Positions 1-6,627 of a stretch of DNA of 12,775 nt are shown here, one piece after another (position 1 is the first letter of the stretch; the number at the start of each line of letters is the position of its first letter). The position numbers were made by a program, and so were the translations under genes. The DNA lies in assembly GCA_020438665.1 (NCBI GenBank), contig JAGQUE010000114.1:1-12775 (forward strand). Reading direction: 5' to 3'. Source of the stretch: Nocardioidaceae bacterium (GTDB taxonomy: Bacteria > Actinomycetota > Actinomycetes > Propionibacteriales > Nocardioidaceae). The notes beneath the pieces were generated by a model. The model was not told where the DNA came from, searched no databases, and saw only the letters and a list, made by a program, of their open reading frames with translations.

Positions 1-986
1 CCGACGCGGGTGGCGTCGATCTGGACGACATCCACGGCGCGGGCCTGCAGCAGCTGTTTGAACATGACCCGGTTGTGGACGTGTTCGCCGGTCGCGACCC
101 GGAGCGGCGCCACCGCCTCGCGGACCCGCGCGTGGCCGAGGACGTCGTCGGTGCTGGTCGGCTCCTCGATCCAGTAGGGCCGGAACTCCGCCAGCTTGTC
201 GAGCCAGGTGATCGCGTCGTCGACCTCCCACCGCTGGTTGGCGTCGATCGCGAGGCCGATGTCGTCGCCGACGGCCGCCCGCGCGACCGCGAGGCGGCGT
301 ACGTCGTCCTCGACGGCCGCACCGACCTTGAGCTTGATCAGCCGATAGCCGTCGGCGACCGCCTCGCGGGAGAGGCGGGCGAGCTTGGCGTCGTCATAGC
401 CGAGCCACCCGGGAGTCGTGGTGTAGGCGGGGTAGCCCTCGCGCCGCAGCACCTCGGCACGCGCGGCCCGGCCGGGCTCGGCAGCGCGCAGCATACCCAG
501 CGCCTCGGCGGGCGAGAGTGCGTCGGTGAGATGGGTGAAGTCGACCAGCTCGACCAGCTCCTCGGGGCTGAGGTCGGCGAGCAGCTGCCACAGCGGCTTG
601 CCCTCACGCTTGGCCCGCAGGTCCCACAAGGCGTTGAGAAGCGCACCGCACGCCATGTGGATGACGCCCTTCTCGGGGCCGAGCCACCGCAGCTGGGAGT
701 CGCCGGTCAGCTCGCGTCCGAACGCGCCCAGGTGGGCCAGGGTGTCGTCGACGTCGCGGCCGACGAGCCACGGCGCCAGCGCCCGGATCGCGGCGACCTG
801 GATGTCGTTGCCGCGACCGGTGGTGAACGCGAAGGCGTGTCCCTCGAGCCCGTCGCCGACGTCGGTCGAGACGACCAGATAGGCGGCGGAGTAGTCGGGC
901 TCGGGGTTCATCGCGTCGGAGCCGTCGAGCTCGCGCGACGTGGGGAACCTGATGTCCCGGGGTTCCAGCGCCACAAATCTGCTCAT
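1..986 (-). CDS. fucD: L-fuconate dehydratase, 3' end cut by window edge
   Basis: Enolase-superfamily enzyme that dehydrates L-fuconate to 2-keto-3-deoxy-L-fuconate in the cytoplasm. I translated the minus strand from ATG at 986 and read 328 codons with no stop before the left edge. Seen: the N-terminal family signature [20 protein letters not shown] (residues 13-32), the KLK catalytic motif (K218, K220), AIDANQRW with metal ligand D248, IEEPTSTDD with E274, and ATGEHVHN with E301. As I recall them, the Xanthomonas FucD residues have the same numbers, which supports this start. The late catalytic histidine (about residue 351) and the C-terminus lie outside the window; FucD is usually about 430-440 residues. 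The ribosome site is weak: GGAAGG at 1001-1006, 14 nt from the ATG. It diverges from the transporter operon and shares its regulatory region. A related acid-sugar dehydratase is possible, but the N-terminal signature is specific. Confidence 0.93.
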   Translation of the reverse strand, partial: MSRFVALEPRDIRFPTSRELDGSDAMNPEPDYSAAYLVVSTDVGDGLEGHAFAFTTGRGNDIQVAAIRALAPWLVGRDVDDTLAHLGAFGRELTGDSQLRWLGPEKGVIHMACGALLNALWDLRAKREGKPLWQLLADLSPEELVELVDFTHLTDALSPAEALGMLRAAEPGRAARAEVLRREGYPAYTTTPGWLGYDDAKLARLSREAVADGYRLIKLKVGAAVEDDVRRLAVARAAVGDDIGLAIDANQRWEVDDAITWLDKLAEFRPYWIEEPTSTDDVLGHARVREAVAPLRVATGEHVHNRVMFKQLLQARAVDVVQIDATRV

Positions 987-1047
987 CGGGTCGGGCCCAA
1001 CCTTCCGGTTCTCGCGGTCATCGCCAGGGCGAACGTAGGAGCAGTAA

Positions 1048-1059
1048 ACATCCTATGTC
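1048..1059. promoter_or_regulatory. Candidate operator 1 (fucD-proximal), inverted copy
   Basis: ACATCCTATGTC is the exact reverse complement of GACATAGGATGT at 1132-1143. Its core ACAT-N3-ATGT is itself a dyad, as expected for a dimeric winged-helix regulator. Read on the minus strand it contains TAGGAT (1050-1055), a plausible -10 for fucD giving a leader of about 57 nt. No convincing -35 is visible. Binding by the GntR protein at 5188-5859 is inference. Confidence 0.6.
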
Positions 1060-1130
1060 CTGGTCTGTCCAGCCTCGCCTGTCGCCCCGCTGCCGCCTGA
1101 ACTGGCTCGAATTCTAACATCGTCACCCCT

Positions 1131-1145
1131 AGACATAGGATGTCT
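1131..1145. promoter_or_regulatory. Candidate operator 2 (permease-proximal), perfect 6-bp dyad
   Basis: AGACATAGGATGTCT has perfect 6-bp arms (AGACAT/ATGTCT) around a 3-nt centre. It repeats operator 1 in opposite orientation with dyad centres 85 bp apart, close to eight helical turns. On the plus strand it includes TAGGAT (1137-1142), a possible -10 for the transporter operon, so a bound regulator would cover the promoter. No strong -35 can be assigned. Confidence 0.62.
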
Positions 1146-1207
1146 CGTGTGATTAGAGTCCCGAACCACGGGAGCCTGACAGTGTTGCGAACCAAGGAGG
1201 CCACGCG

Positions 1208-2308
1208 TTGCACCCCCGACTCAGCGAGGTGGAGCCCATGGACATCGACGACCCGTCAGCCACCCCCGACCACGAAGCCCCCGTCGAGGCGTCGGCCGAC
1301 GCCGCCAGCGGGGCCGCTGCGACCCCCCGCCTGACCGGCGTCCGGATCGGGCTGGCCGCGCTCCGGCTGGGGCCGGTGCTGATCCTCGCGGTGCTCGTGG
1401 TGGTGCTCTCGTCGCTGTCGCCCTACTTCGCGACCACCCAGAACCTCGGCAACGTGCTCGCGCAGTCCGCGGTGATCGCGATCCTCGCCATCGGCCAGCT
1501 GCTCGTGATCCTCACCCGCGGCATCGACCTCTCGGTCGGCTCGACACTGGCGCTCTCGGCCGTGGTGGGCGCCCTGGTCTTCCGGGAGCTCGGCGGCGGC
1601 GCTGCCACCGTCGCGGTGATGCTGGCGGCCGGGGTGGCCGTAGGCGCCGTCAACGGGATCGTCTTCGTCTTCGGGCGGCTGCCCCACCCCTTCATCATCA
1701 CGTTGGCGACGCTGAGCATCGCCCGCGGCCTGGCCCTGATGTTCTCGGGCGGACAGCCGATCCGAGGGATGCCCGACGTGGTCGACACCATCGGTGGCGG
1801 CTCGGTCGGCTGGCTCCCCTACTCGACCCTGCTGGTGGCCCTCGTCGCCGGCGCGGTCGCGCTGTTCCTCACGCGGGCGGTCTGGGGACGCTGGATCTAT
1901 GCCGTGGGCGGCAACCCGGAGGGGGCCCGGCGGCTCGGCATCCCCCACTCGTGGGTGCTGGTCTCGGTCTATGTCGTGAGCGGCCTGCTGGCCGGCGTGG
2001 CGGCCGTGGTCACCTCCGGCCGTCTCAACGCCGGGTCGCCCACGTTCGGCCAGCTCGCTGAGCTGGACTCGATCGCGGCGGTCGTGATCGGCGGCGCGAG
2101 CTTCCTCGGCGGCCGTGGCCACGTCGGGCACGCCCTCGTCGGAGCACTGATGATCGGCGTGATCCGCAACGGCATGAACCTGCTCAACATCGAGGCGTCC
2201 ATGCAGCTGGTCGTGATCGGGGTGGTGATCGTGCTCGCCGTCGAGTCCGACGTGATCCGCGGACGCCTCGAAGCTCGGTTCCGCACGCTCCAGGCGGCGA
2301 GCGCGTGA
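1208..2308 (+). CDS. Sugar ABC transporter permease, RbsC/AraH family
   Basis: Membrane-spanning subunit of a carbohydrate uptake ABC transporter (BPD_transp_2 family), 366 residues. I chose the TTG at 1208 because AAGGAGG (1194-1200) sits 7 nt upstream; the ATG at 1238 has only a GGAG 3 nt away. The first ~45 residues are polar and acidic, longer than usual for the family. Then come hydrophobic segments near 55-72, 84-102, 113-125, 134-156, 162-180, 205-222, 248-268, 287-300 and 306-320, and 333-346. Family motifs: IGQLLVILTRGIDLSVGS (95-112), the cytoplasmic-loop GGNPEGARRLGI (234-245) and AVVIGGASFLGGRG (291-304). Its stop overlaps the ATPase GTG start (GTGA), implying translational coupling. 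As first gene of the operon, divergent from fucD, it likely carries L-fucose or a similar sugar; the substrate is inferred from context only. Confidence 0.92.
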   Translation: MHPRLSEVEPMDIDDPSATPDHEAPVEASADAASGAAATPRLTGVRIGLAALRLGPVLILAVLVVVLSSLSPYFATTQNLGNVLAQSAVIAILAIGQLLVILTRGIDLSVGSTLALSAVVGALVFRELGGGAATVAVMLAAGVAVGAVNGIVFVFGRLPHPFIITLATLSIARGLALMFSGGQPIRGMPDVVDTIGGGSVGWLPYSTLLVALVAGAVALFLTRAVWGRWIYAVGGNPEGARRLGIPHSWVLVSVYVVSGLLAGVAAVVTSGRLNAGSPTFGQLAELDSIAAVVIGGASFLGGRGHVGHALVGALMIGVIRNGMNLLNIEASMQLVVIGVVIVLAVESDVIRGRLEARFRTLQAASA

Positions 2309-3096
2309 GCGCCCGTCCTGTCCCGGCAACCCCGGTTGCGGGCACCACCGTTCCCGCGCTCGCCATCCGCGCCGGCAGCAAGCGGTTCGGCGGCGTCGTC
2401 GCGCTCGACCAGGTCGACCTCGAGGTCCACTACGGCGAGGTCCTGGCACTCCTCGGCGACAACGGCGCCGGCAAGTCGACGCTCATCAAGTGCATCAGCG
2501 GGGTCCACCGACTCGACTCGGGCACGATCGAGGTCGATGGTGCCGAGGTCGTGATGTCGTCCCCCGCCGTCGCCCGTGCCAACGGGATCGAGACCGTCTA
2601 TCAGGACCTCGCGCTCTTCGACAACCTCGACACCACCGGCAACTTCTATGCCGGCCGTGAGATCGCCGTACTCTCCTGGCTGCCTCGGGGCCTGCGCTGG
2701 ATCAAGAAGGCCGACATGGCCCGCAGCGCCGCCGAGATCGTCGACCGGCTCGAGGTCAACCTGCCGGCACGCTCCGCAGCCGTCGGGATGATGTCGGGTG
2801 GCCAGCGACAGGCGATCGCGGTGGCACGGTCGAGCGCCTTCGCGTCCAAGGTCGTGATCCTCGACGAACCCACCGCGGCCCTGGGCCTGCGAGAGTCGCG
2901 CCAGGTCCTCGACCTGATCGCGCGACTGCGCGACCAGGGTTGTGCGGTCATCGTGATCTCCCACGCCATGGACCACGTCATCGAGATCGCCGACCGCGCC
3001 CTGGTGATGCGCCGCGGTCGGGCCGTGGGCCAGGAGGTGCCACGGCCGGAGAACCGCGCCCGGATCGTCTCGCTCATCGTCGGAGGTGACGACTGA
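2305..3096 (+). CDS. Sugar ABC transporter ATP-binding protein, single-domain
   Basis: Energises the sugar importer from the cytoplasmic side. It has 263 residues and one complete ATPase domain: Walker A GDNGAGKST (51-59), Q-loop Q100, signature MSGGQ (163-167, M replacing the usual L), Walker B VVILDEPT (183-190) with catalytic E188, and switch histidine H220 in VISHAMDH. RbsA/XylG/AraG partners of this permease type normally have two fused ATPase domains (about 500 residues). This one is the half-size, FrcA-like form and presumably homodimerises. The GTG start overlaps the permease stop by 4 nt. The stop is followed by 98 nt before the binding-protein gene. Tyrosine codon use matches the neighbours, so there is no sign of recent transfer. 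Confidence 0.93.
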   Translation: MSARPVPATPVAGTTVPALAIRAGSKRFGGVVALDQVDLEVHYGEVLALLGDNGAGKSTLIKCISGVHRLDSGTIEVDGAEVVMSSPAVARANGIETVYQDLALFDNLDTTGNFYAGREIAVLSWLPRGLRWIKKADMARSAAEIVDRLEVNLPARSAAVGMMSGGQRQAIAVARSSAFASKVVILDEPTAALGLRESRQVLDLIARLRDQGCAVIVISHAMDHVIEIADRALVMRRGRAVGQEVPRPENRARIVSLIVGGDD

Positions 3097-3142
3097 CCAG
3101 ATCGAGCGTCCAGCAGCGGTCGCCGTGACCTCGGGTCGGTGC

Positions 3143-3161
3143 GGCGCGCCTGGATCGCGCC
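3143..3161 (+). other. Intercistronic hairpin before the binding-protein gene
   Basis: GGCGCG (3143-3148) pairs with CGCGCC (3156-3161) across a 7-nt loop in the 98-nt gap between ATPase and binding-protein genes. No T-run follows, so it is not a convincing terminator. A role in mRNA processing or stability favouring the more abundant binding protein is possible but inferred. Confidence 0.4.
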
Positions 3162-3194
3162 TGCCCACCCTTCACTCACACACAAGGAGCACCG

Positions 3195-4166
3195 ATGAAC
3201 ACCCAGCGACGACGGGTCGCCCACTCCCTCCTCTCGGCGACCCTCCTGTCGGCCGCCTTCCTCATGGCCGGCTGCTCGAACGACGCCAAGGCCTCCGACG
3301 GCGCCGACGACGGCGGCGGCGGTGACGTCATCAAGATCGGCTTCATCACCAAGTTCCCCGTCGACTTCTACGACACCATGGTCGACGCCGCCAAGGCCTG
3401 GGACGAGTCCGAAACGGGCGCCGAGGTCGTCTTCGCCCAAGGTGCCAGCGGCACCGACGACGAGGGCGAGATCGCCGCCATCGAGTCCATGGTGACCCAG
3501 GGCGTCGACGCCATCGCGATCACGCCGACCAGCCCCAACGTGCAGGACGCCCTCCAGGCGGCCGTCGACAAGGGCATCAAGGTCGTGCTCATCGACAACG
3601 ACATCCCGGACTGGTCAGGCAAGACCGCGGTCGTCGCGACCGACAACCTCGCCGGCGGCCAGCTGGCCGGGCAGTGGCTGGCGGAGAACCTGCCGGACGG
3701 TGGCAAGATCGCCATCCTGGAAGGGGTGCTCGGCAACCCGTCACTCCAGGCCCGCGTGGACGGGATGCTGGAGACGCTCGGCGACAAGGCCGAGGTCGTC
3801 GCCCAGACACCCACCGACTGCGACCAGACCAAGGGCCTCAACGCCGCCCAGGACATCCTGACCGCCAACCCCGACATCGTCGCCATCTATGGCGCCTGCG
3901 GCCCGCCCATCACCGGCGCGCTCGAGGCCGTCAAGGCGGCCGGGCTCGAGGGCAAGCTCATCGTCGTCGGGTTCGACGCCTCCGGAGACGAGGTCGCGGC
4001 GATCCAGGCCGGGACCCAGTCGGCGTCGGTCGCGCAGTTCCCCGACAAGATGGGCAGCATGGGAGCTCAGGCCGCCTTCGACGCGGCCATGGGCAACCCG
4101 GTCGAGGCCAACATCGACACGGGCACCGAGATGGTGACCGCCGACAACGCCGACCAGTTCTCCTGA
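3195..4166 (+). CDS. Sugar-binding lipoprotein of the ABC transporter, RbsB-like
   Basis: Extracytoplasmic substrate-binding protein that delivers sugar to the permease, 323 residues. The ATG at 3195 has AAGGAG 5 nt upstream. The N-terminus is a lipoprotein signal peptide: basic MNTQRRR, a hydrophobic stretch, then lipobox LMAGC with lipidated C27, followed by an acidic, glycine-rich linker (about 28-45). The mature part is a two-lobed type 1 periplasmic-binding fold (Peripla_BP_4/RbsB-like): IKIGFITKFPVDFYDTMVDA opens lobe 1, then IESMVTQGVDAIAITPTSPN, VLIDNDIP, VATDNLAGGQLAGQWLAENL, GKIAILEG and, near the end, VVGFDASGDEVAAIQAG. In many such transporters the binding protein is encoded first; here it follows permease and ATPase. 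The stop codon lies in the first unit of a 14-bp triplication and a strong hairpin follows. The sugar cannot be read from the sequence. Confidence 0.93.
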   Translation: MNTQRRRVAHSLLSATLLSAAFLMAGCSNDAKASDGADDGGGGDVIKIGFITKFPVDFYDTMVDAAKAWDESETGAEVVFAQGASGTDDEGEIAAIESMVTQGVDAIAITPTSPNVQDALQAAVDKGIKVVLIDNDIPDWSGKTAVVATDNLAGGQLAGQWLAENLPDGGKIAILEGVLGNPSLQARVDGMLETLGDKAEVVAQTPTDCDQTKGLNAAQDILTANPDIVAIYGACGPPITGALEAVKAAGLEGKLIVVGFDASGDEVAAIQAGTQSASVAQFPDKMGSMGAQAAFDAAMGNPVEANIDTGTEMVTADNADQFS

Positions 4167-4201
4167 CCGGCAACTCCTGACAGGCAGCTCCTGACAGGGG
4201 T
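4160..4201 (+). repeat. 14-bp tandem triplication spanning the binding-protein stop codon
   Basis: Three head-to-tail units start at 4160, 4174 and 4188: CTCCTGACCGGCAA, CTCCTGACAGGCAG and CTCCTGACAGGGGT. The first contains the gene's TGA stop (4164-4166). Because the period is 14, the later TGA copies fall in other frames. Confidence 0.85.
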
Positions 4202-4237
4202 CGGGGGAGGGACGAACCGAGCGCCCCTCCCCCGACC
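4199..4237 (+). terminator. Strong GC hairpin between binding-protein and lactonase genes
   Basis: GGTCGGGGGAGGG (4199-4211) is a perfect 13-bp complement of CCCTCCCCCGACC (4225-4237) across a 13-nt loop. It is followed by ACACTCTTCG, not a real T-run. Lying inside an apparent operon, it is better read as a partial terminator or 3' mRNA stabiliser for the transporter segment than as an absolute stop. Confidence 0.7.
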
Positions 4238-4260
4238 ACACTCTTCGAGCAAGGACCGAC

Positions 4261-5184
4261 ATGAGCCCGACCGCACCGGACGACCTCGTTGCCCCGGTGA
4301 TCGACGCTCACCTGCACGTCTGGGACCCCGGCCGACTCACCTATGACTGGCTGCGCGACGAGCCCGCCCTGCACCGGCGGTTCGGGCCCGAGGATCTCGA
4401 CCTCGGCGGCGTCGACGTCGCCGGAATCGTCTTCGTCCAGGCGGACTGCAGGGCCGACCAGGCCGTGGCAGAGGTGGACTGGATCCGCGGTCTGGCCAAC
4501 GGCGGCGCACCGGTCATCGGGCCGCCGATCCTCGGCATCGTGGCGCAGGCCCCCCTCGAGCTCGGCGCCGGCTGCAGTGAGCAGCTCGCGTCCTATGCCG
4601 CCGACCCCCTGGTGGTCGGCGTGCGGCGCCTGCTCCAGGACGAGCCAGCGGGCTTCGCACTGGCACCGGGCTTCGTCGAGGGCGTCCGCCTGCTCGGTGG
4701 GCTCGCGCTGTCGTTCGACCTGTGCGTGAGGTGGCACCAGCTCGACGAGGTCGCGGAGCTGGTCGAGCGGTGTCCAGAGGTGAGGTTCGTGCTCGACCAC
4801 CTGGGCAAGCCGCCGGTCCGGGCGGGGGCGTACTCGGCATGGGCCGAGCGCCTCACCCGCGTTGCGGAGCGGCCCAACGTCTCATGCAAGCTCTCCGGAC
4901 TGGCGACCGAGGCCGACCCGGAGCAGCTCACGGCCGCTGTGCTGCGGCCCTATCTCGACCACGCGTTGGCGGCGTTCGGTGCGGACCGGTGCCTGTTCGG
5001 CAGCGACTGGCCGGTCGCGACCACCGCGGTGACCTATCGCGCGTGGCACGACCTGGTCGTCGACGCCTGCACCGGCCTTCGGACCGCGGATCGTGAGCGC
5101 GTCCTCGGAGGGACGGCGCGGAGCGTCTACGGTCTTCCCAGCGGGAGTCTCAGTGACGCAGGGCCCGGCGGCGAAGGAGGGTGA
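4261..5184 (+). CDS. Amidohydrolase, probable L-fucono-1,5-lactonase
   Basis: Metal-dependent hydrolase of the amidohydrolase superfamily (COG3618, Amidohydro_2), 307 residues. Predicted to open L-fucono-1,5-lactone to L-fuconate, the substrate of the divergent dehydratase. Seen: strand-1 HxH motif VIDAHLHVWDPGRLTYDWL (H17, H19), RWHQLDEV (H159), VRFVLDHLGKPPV (H180), NVSCKLSGL (K210) and the C-terminal FGSDWPVATTAVTY with D249; the length suits the family. Start ATG 4261 has AAGGA at 4251-4255, 5 nt upstream. The stop is 3 nt before the regulator's start, so the two are co-transcribed. Lactonases of this family act on several aldonolactones (fucono-, rhamnono-, galactono-), and the fucose assignment rests on the adjacent FucD. 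Cytoplasmic; no signal peptide. Confidence 0.85.
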   Translation: MSPTAPDDLVAPVIDAHLHVWDPGRLTYDWLRDEPALHRRFGPEDLDLGGVDVAGIVFVQADCRADQAVAEVDWIRGLANGGAPVIGPPILGIVAQAPLELGAGCSEQLASYAADPLVVGVRRLLQDEPAGFALAPGFVEGVRLLGGLALSFDLCVRWHQLDEVAELVERCPEVRFVLDHLGKPPVRAGAYSAWAERLTRVAERPNVSCKLSGLATEADPEQLTAAVLRPYLDHALAAFGADRCLFGSDWPVATTAVTYRAWHDLVVDACTGLRTADRERVLGGTARSVYGLPSGSLSDAGPGGEGG

Positions 5185-5187
5185 CGG

Positions 5188-5859
5188 ATGGCGCTCACCG
5201 ATGAGGCGATCCTCCGGATCAAGGAGATGATCACCAGCGGCGCCCTCAAGCCGGGCGACCGACTGCCCCGTGAGGGCGACCTCGCCGAGCAGCTCGGGCT
5301 GTCGCGCAACTCGCTGCGCGAGGCGGTGCGCGCGCTGACGCTCATCAACGTGCTCGACGTTCGGCAGGGCGACGGCACCTATGTCACGAGCCTCGACCCC
5401 AACCTGCTGCTCGACGCCTTGACCTTCGTCGTCGACTTCCATCGCGATGACAGCGTGATGGAGTTCCTGCGCGTACGGCGCATCCTCGAGCCGGAGGCCG
5501 CCGCCATGGCTGCCACCCGCGTCTCACCCGAGGACGTCGAGACGATGCAGCAGATCATCGCGGCATCATCGCCCGAGTCGACGCCGGAGGAACTGTTGTC
5601 GCTGGACATCGAGTTCCATCGCCTGGTGGGCGCCGCCTCCGGCAACTCGGTGCTGGCGTCGCTGATCGAGGGTCTGTCCGCTCCCACCAACCGTGCCCGG
5701 ATCTGGCGTGGCCACACCCAGGCGGGCGCCCACGAGCGCACGGTCCGCGAACACCAGGCCATCCTCGACGCCATCGCGCTCGGCGAGCCCGAGCTCGCCC
5801 ATGCGGCCATGGTGGTTCACGTCGCCGGCGTCGAGAACTGGCTCAAGACCGTCCGCTGA
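5188..5859 (+). CDS. GntR-family (FadR/FCD subfamily) transcriptional regulator
   Basis: DNA-binding regulator, 223 residues, probably a ligand-released repressor of this locus. An N-terminal winged helix covers about 4-68: ITSGALKPGDRLPREGDLAE, then GLSRNSLREAVRAL as the recognition helix and the wing RQGDGTYV. The C-terminal all-helical FCD domain (about 90-215) has the usual metal/ligand residues D140 and H144 (DIEFHRLV), H189 (REHQAILDAI) and H211 (VVHVAGVENW). The start at ATG 5188 has AAGGAGG (5174-5180) 7 nt upstream, embedded in the end of the lactonase gene. As last gene of the operon it would be under its own control if it binds the paired dyads at 1048-1059 and 1131-1145. Its ligand is plausibly a fucose-pathway acid or lactone (inference). 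Confidence 0.93.
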   Translation: MALTDEAILRIKEMITSGALKPGDRLPREGDLAEQLGLSRNSLREAVRALTLINVLDVRQGDGTYVTSLDPNLLLDALTFVVDFHRDDSVMEFLRVRRILEPEAAAMAATRVSPEDVETMQQIIAASSPESTPEELLSLDIEFHRLVGAASGNSVLASLIEGLSAPTNRARIWRGHTQAGAHERTVREHQAILDAIALGEPELAHAAMVVHVAGVENWLKTVR

Positions 5860-5875
5860 GCCGCCCCGTTGCGCT

Positions 5876-5947
5876 GGTCAGGTCTGTAGGCCCGGTCAGG
5901 TCAGTAGGCCCGGTCAGGTCAGTAGGGCCGGTCAGCTCAGTAGGGCT
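5876..5947. repeat. Four tandem 18-bp units filling a convergent intergenic region
   Basis: Four units, starting at 5876, 5894, 5912 and 5930, follow GGTCAGGTCAGTAGGCCC with 1-3 changes each. They fill the gap between the convergent regulator and small membrane protein genes and run into the latter's 3' end. Read on the minus strand, the first unit carries that gene's terminal Tyr-stop (TAC TGA). Because 18 is divisible by three, two further in-frame TAC TGA copies follow, and the last has decayed to TAC AGA. GGCCC/GGGCC parts of adjacent units could form small hairpins, perhaps aiding termination. Confidence 0.9.
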
Positions 5948-6533
5948 GGCCCCCCATGGCGGCCCGCTGCCGCTTCTTGGAGCCCGACCGCTGGACGGCG
6001 CCGATGATCAAGAAGATGACGCCGAGGAAGGCCATCAGCCCACCGGCGACGACGGCGATGAGCCAGATCAGGCTCTTGGCGGCGGAGGTCAGCGACGGAG
6101 CGACCGCGATGGTCGCGCCGTCGGTGGAAACGGTGACGTCATAGCTGCCGGTCTCGGCCGGTGTGAAGGTGGCGACCTCCGAGTAGTTGGTCCCGGAGAC
6201 CCCGACATTGCCGTCGACCGTGGTCGCGGAGACCGTCACGGGTCCCGCATCGCCGGTGACCTCGATGTCGCCGACCGGGACGGTGACACCGTCGGCGGCA
6301 TAGACCGCATAGGTCTTGCCGCCGTCGAAGGTGCGGGTGACGGTGGTCGGCGCGGCCTGGGCGGTCCCGATGTCGTCGGACAGCGAGGCCAGGGCTCTGG
6401 CGGTCATGATGATCCCGAGCACGATGGCGACGAGGCCGAGCACGAGGAACACGGTGCCCGTGACGAGCATGCCCTTGCCGCGCAACGGCGGCACGGACGA
6501 CGACATGGCGGGCGGCGGAGGCGGATAGCTCAT
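5937..6533 (-). CDS. Small protein with two membrane segments and an extracytoplasmic beta-rich domain, unknown function
   Basis: Not recognised as a named family. The product has 198 residues. ATG 6533 is preferred over GTG 6539 because AGGAAG lies 5 nt upstream of the ATG but touches the GTG. Layout: a proline-rich, probably cytoplasmic tail (MSYPPPPPAM, 1-20), membrane helix about 22-45, then roughly 100 residues of Thr/Val/Gly-rich sequence likely folded as a beta-sandwich outside the membrane (TVDGNVGVSGTNYSEVATF, ETGSYDVTVSTDGATIAV), membrane helix about 155-180, and a basic tail ending QRSGSKKRQRAAMGGQPY. Predicted topology is in-out-in. The external domain looks like a lipid- or surface-exposed carbohydrate-like fold, but no function can be assigned. 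Last of three minus-strand genes, 85 nt after the decarboxylase. Its 3' end lies inside the 18-bp repeat array. Confidence 0.82.
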   Translation of the reverse strand: MSYPPPPPAMSSSVPPLRGKGMLVTGTVFLVLGLVAIVLGIIMTARALASLSDDIGTAQAAPTTVTRTFDGGKTYAVYAADGVTVPVGDIEVTGDAGPVTVSATTVDGNVGVSGTNYSEVATFTPAETGSYDVTVSTDGATIAVAPSLTSAAKSLIWLIAVVAGGLMAFLGVIFLIIGAVQRSGSKKRQRAAMGGQPY

Positions 6534-6591
6534 GGCCACTTCCTATCGCACCACAGCAGGTCGGGTCACGGCTCAGCCGCCGTGTTGCGGT

Positions 6592-6627
6592 CACATCCGG
6601 TCAGACGGCCACATCCGGTCAGACCGT
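6592..6627. repeat. 18-bp tandem duplication spanning the decarboxylase stop codon
   Basis: CACATCCGGTCAGAC occurs at 6592-6606 and again at 6610-6624, period 18; the three spacer bases differ (GGC, CGT). On the minus strand each copy reads GTC TGA CCG GAT GTG. The first copy carries the gene's last codon and stop (6619-6621), and the second recreates Val-stop in frame 18 nt downstream. Confidence 0.9.

Noticed and set aside
75..1100. Long plus-strand open frame, 341 codons
   Set aside because: Antisense to fucD, which has intact catalytic motifs; the translation is Arg/Gly/Val-rich low-complexity sequence typical of GC-rich shadows.
1256..2449. Minus-strand open frame of 397 codons opposite the permease
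   Set aside because: Charged, repetitive composition (RRR, DHD, GED) with no domain; the permease on the other strand is certain.
1969..3168. Minus-strand open frame of 399 codons opposite the ATPase
   Set aside because: Covers the complementary strand of a gene with complete Walker motifs; no ribosome site or family resemblance.
5876..5947. CRISPR-like array
   Set aside because: Units are 18 bp and directly abutting with no unique spacers, so this is a simple tandem repeat.
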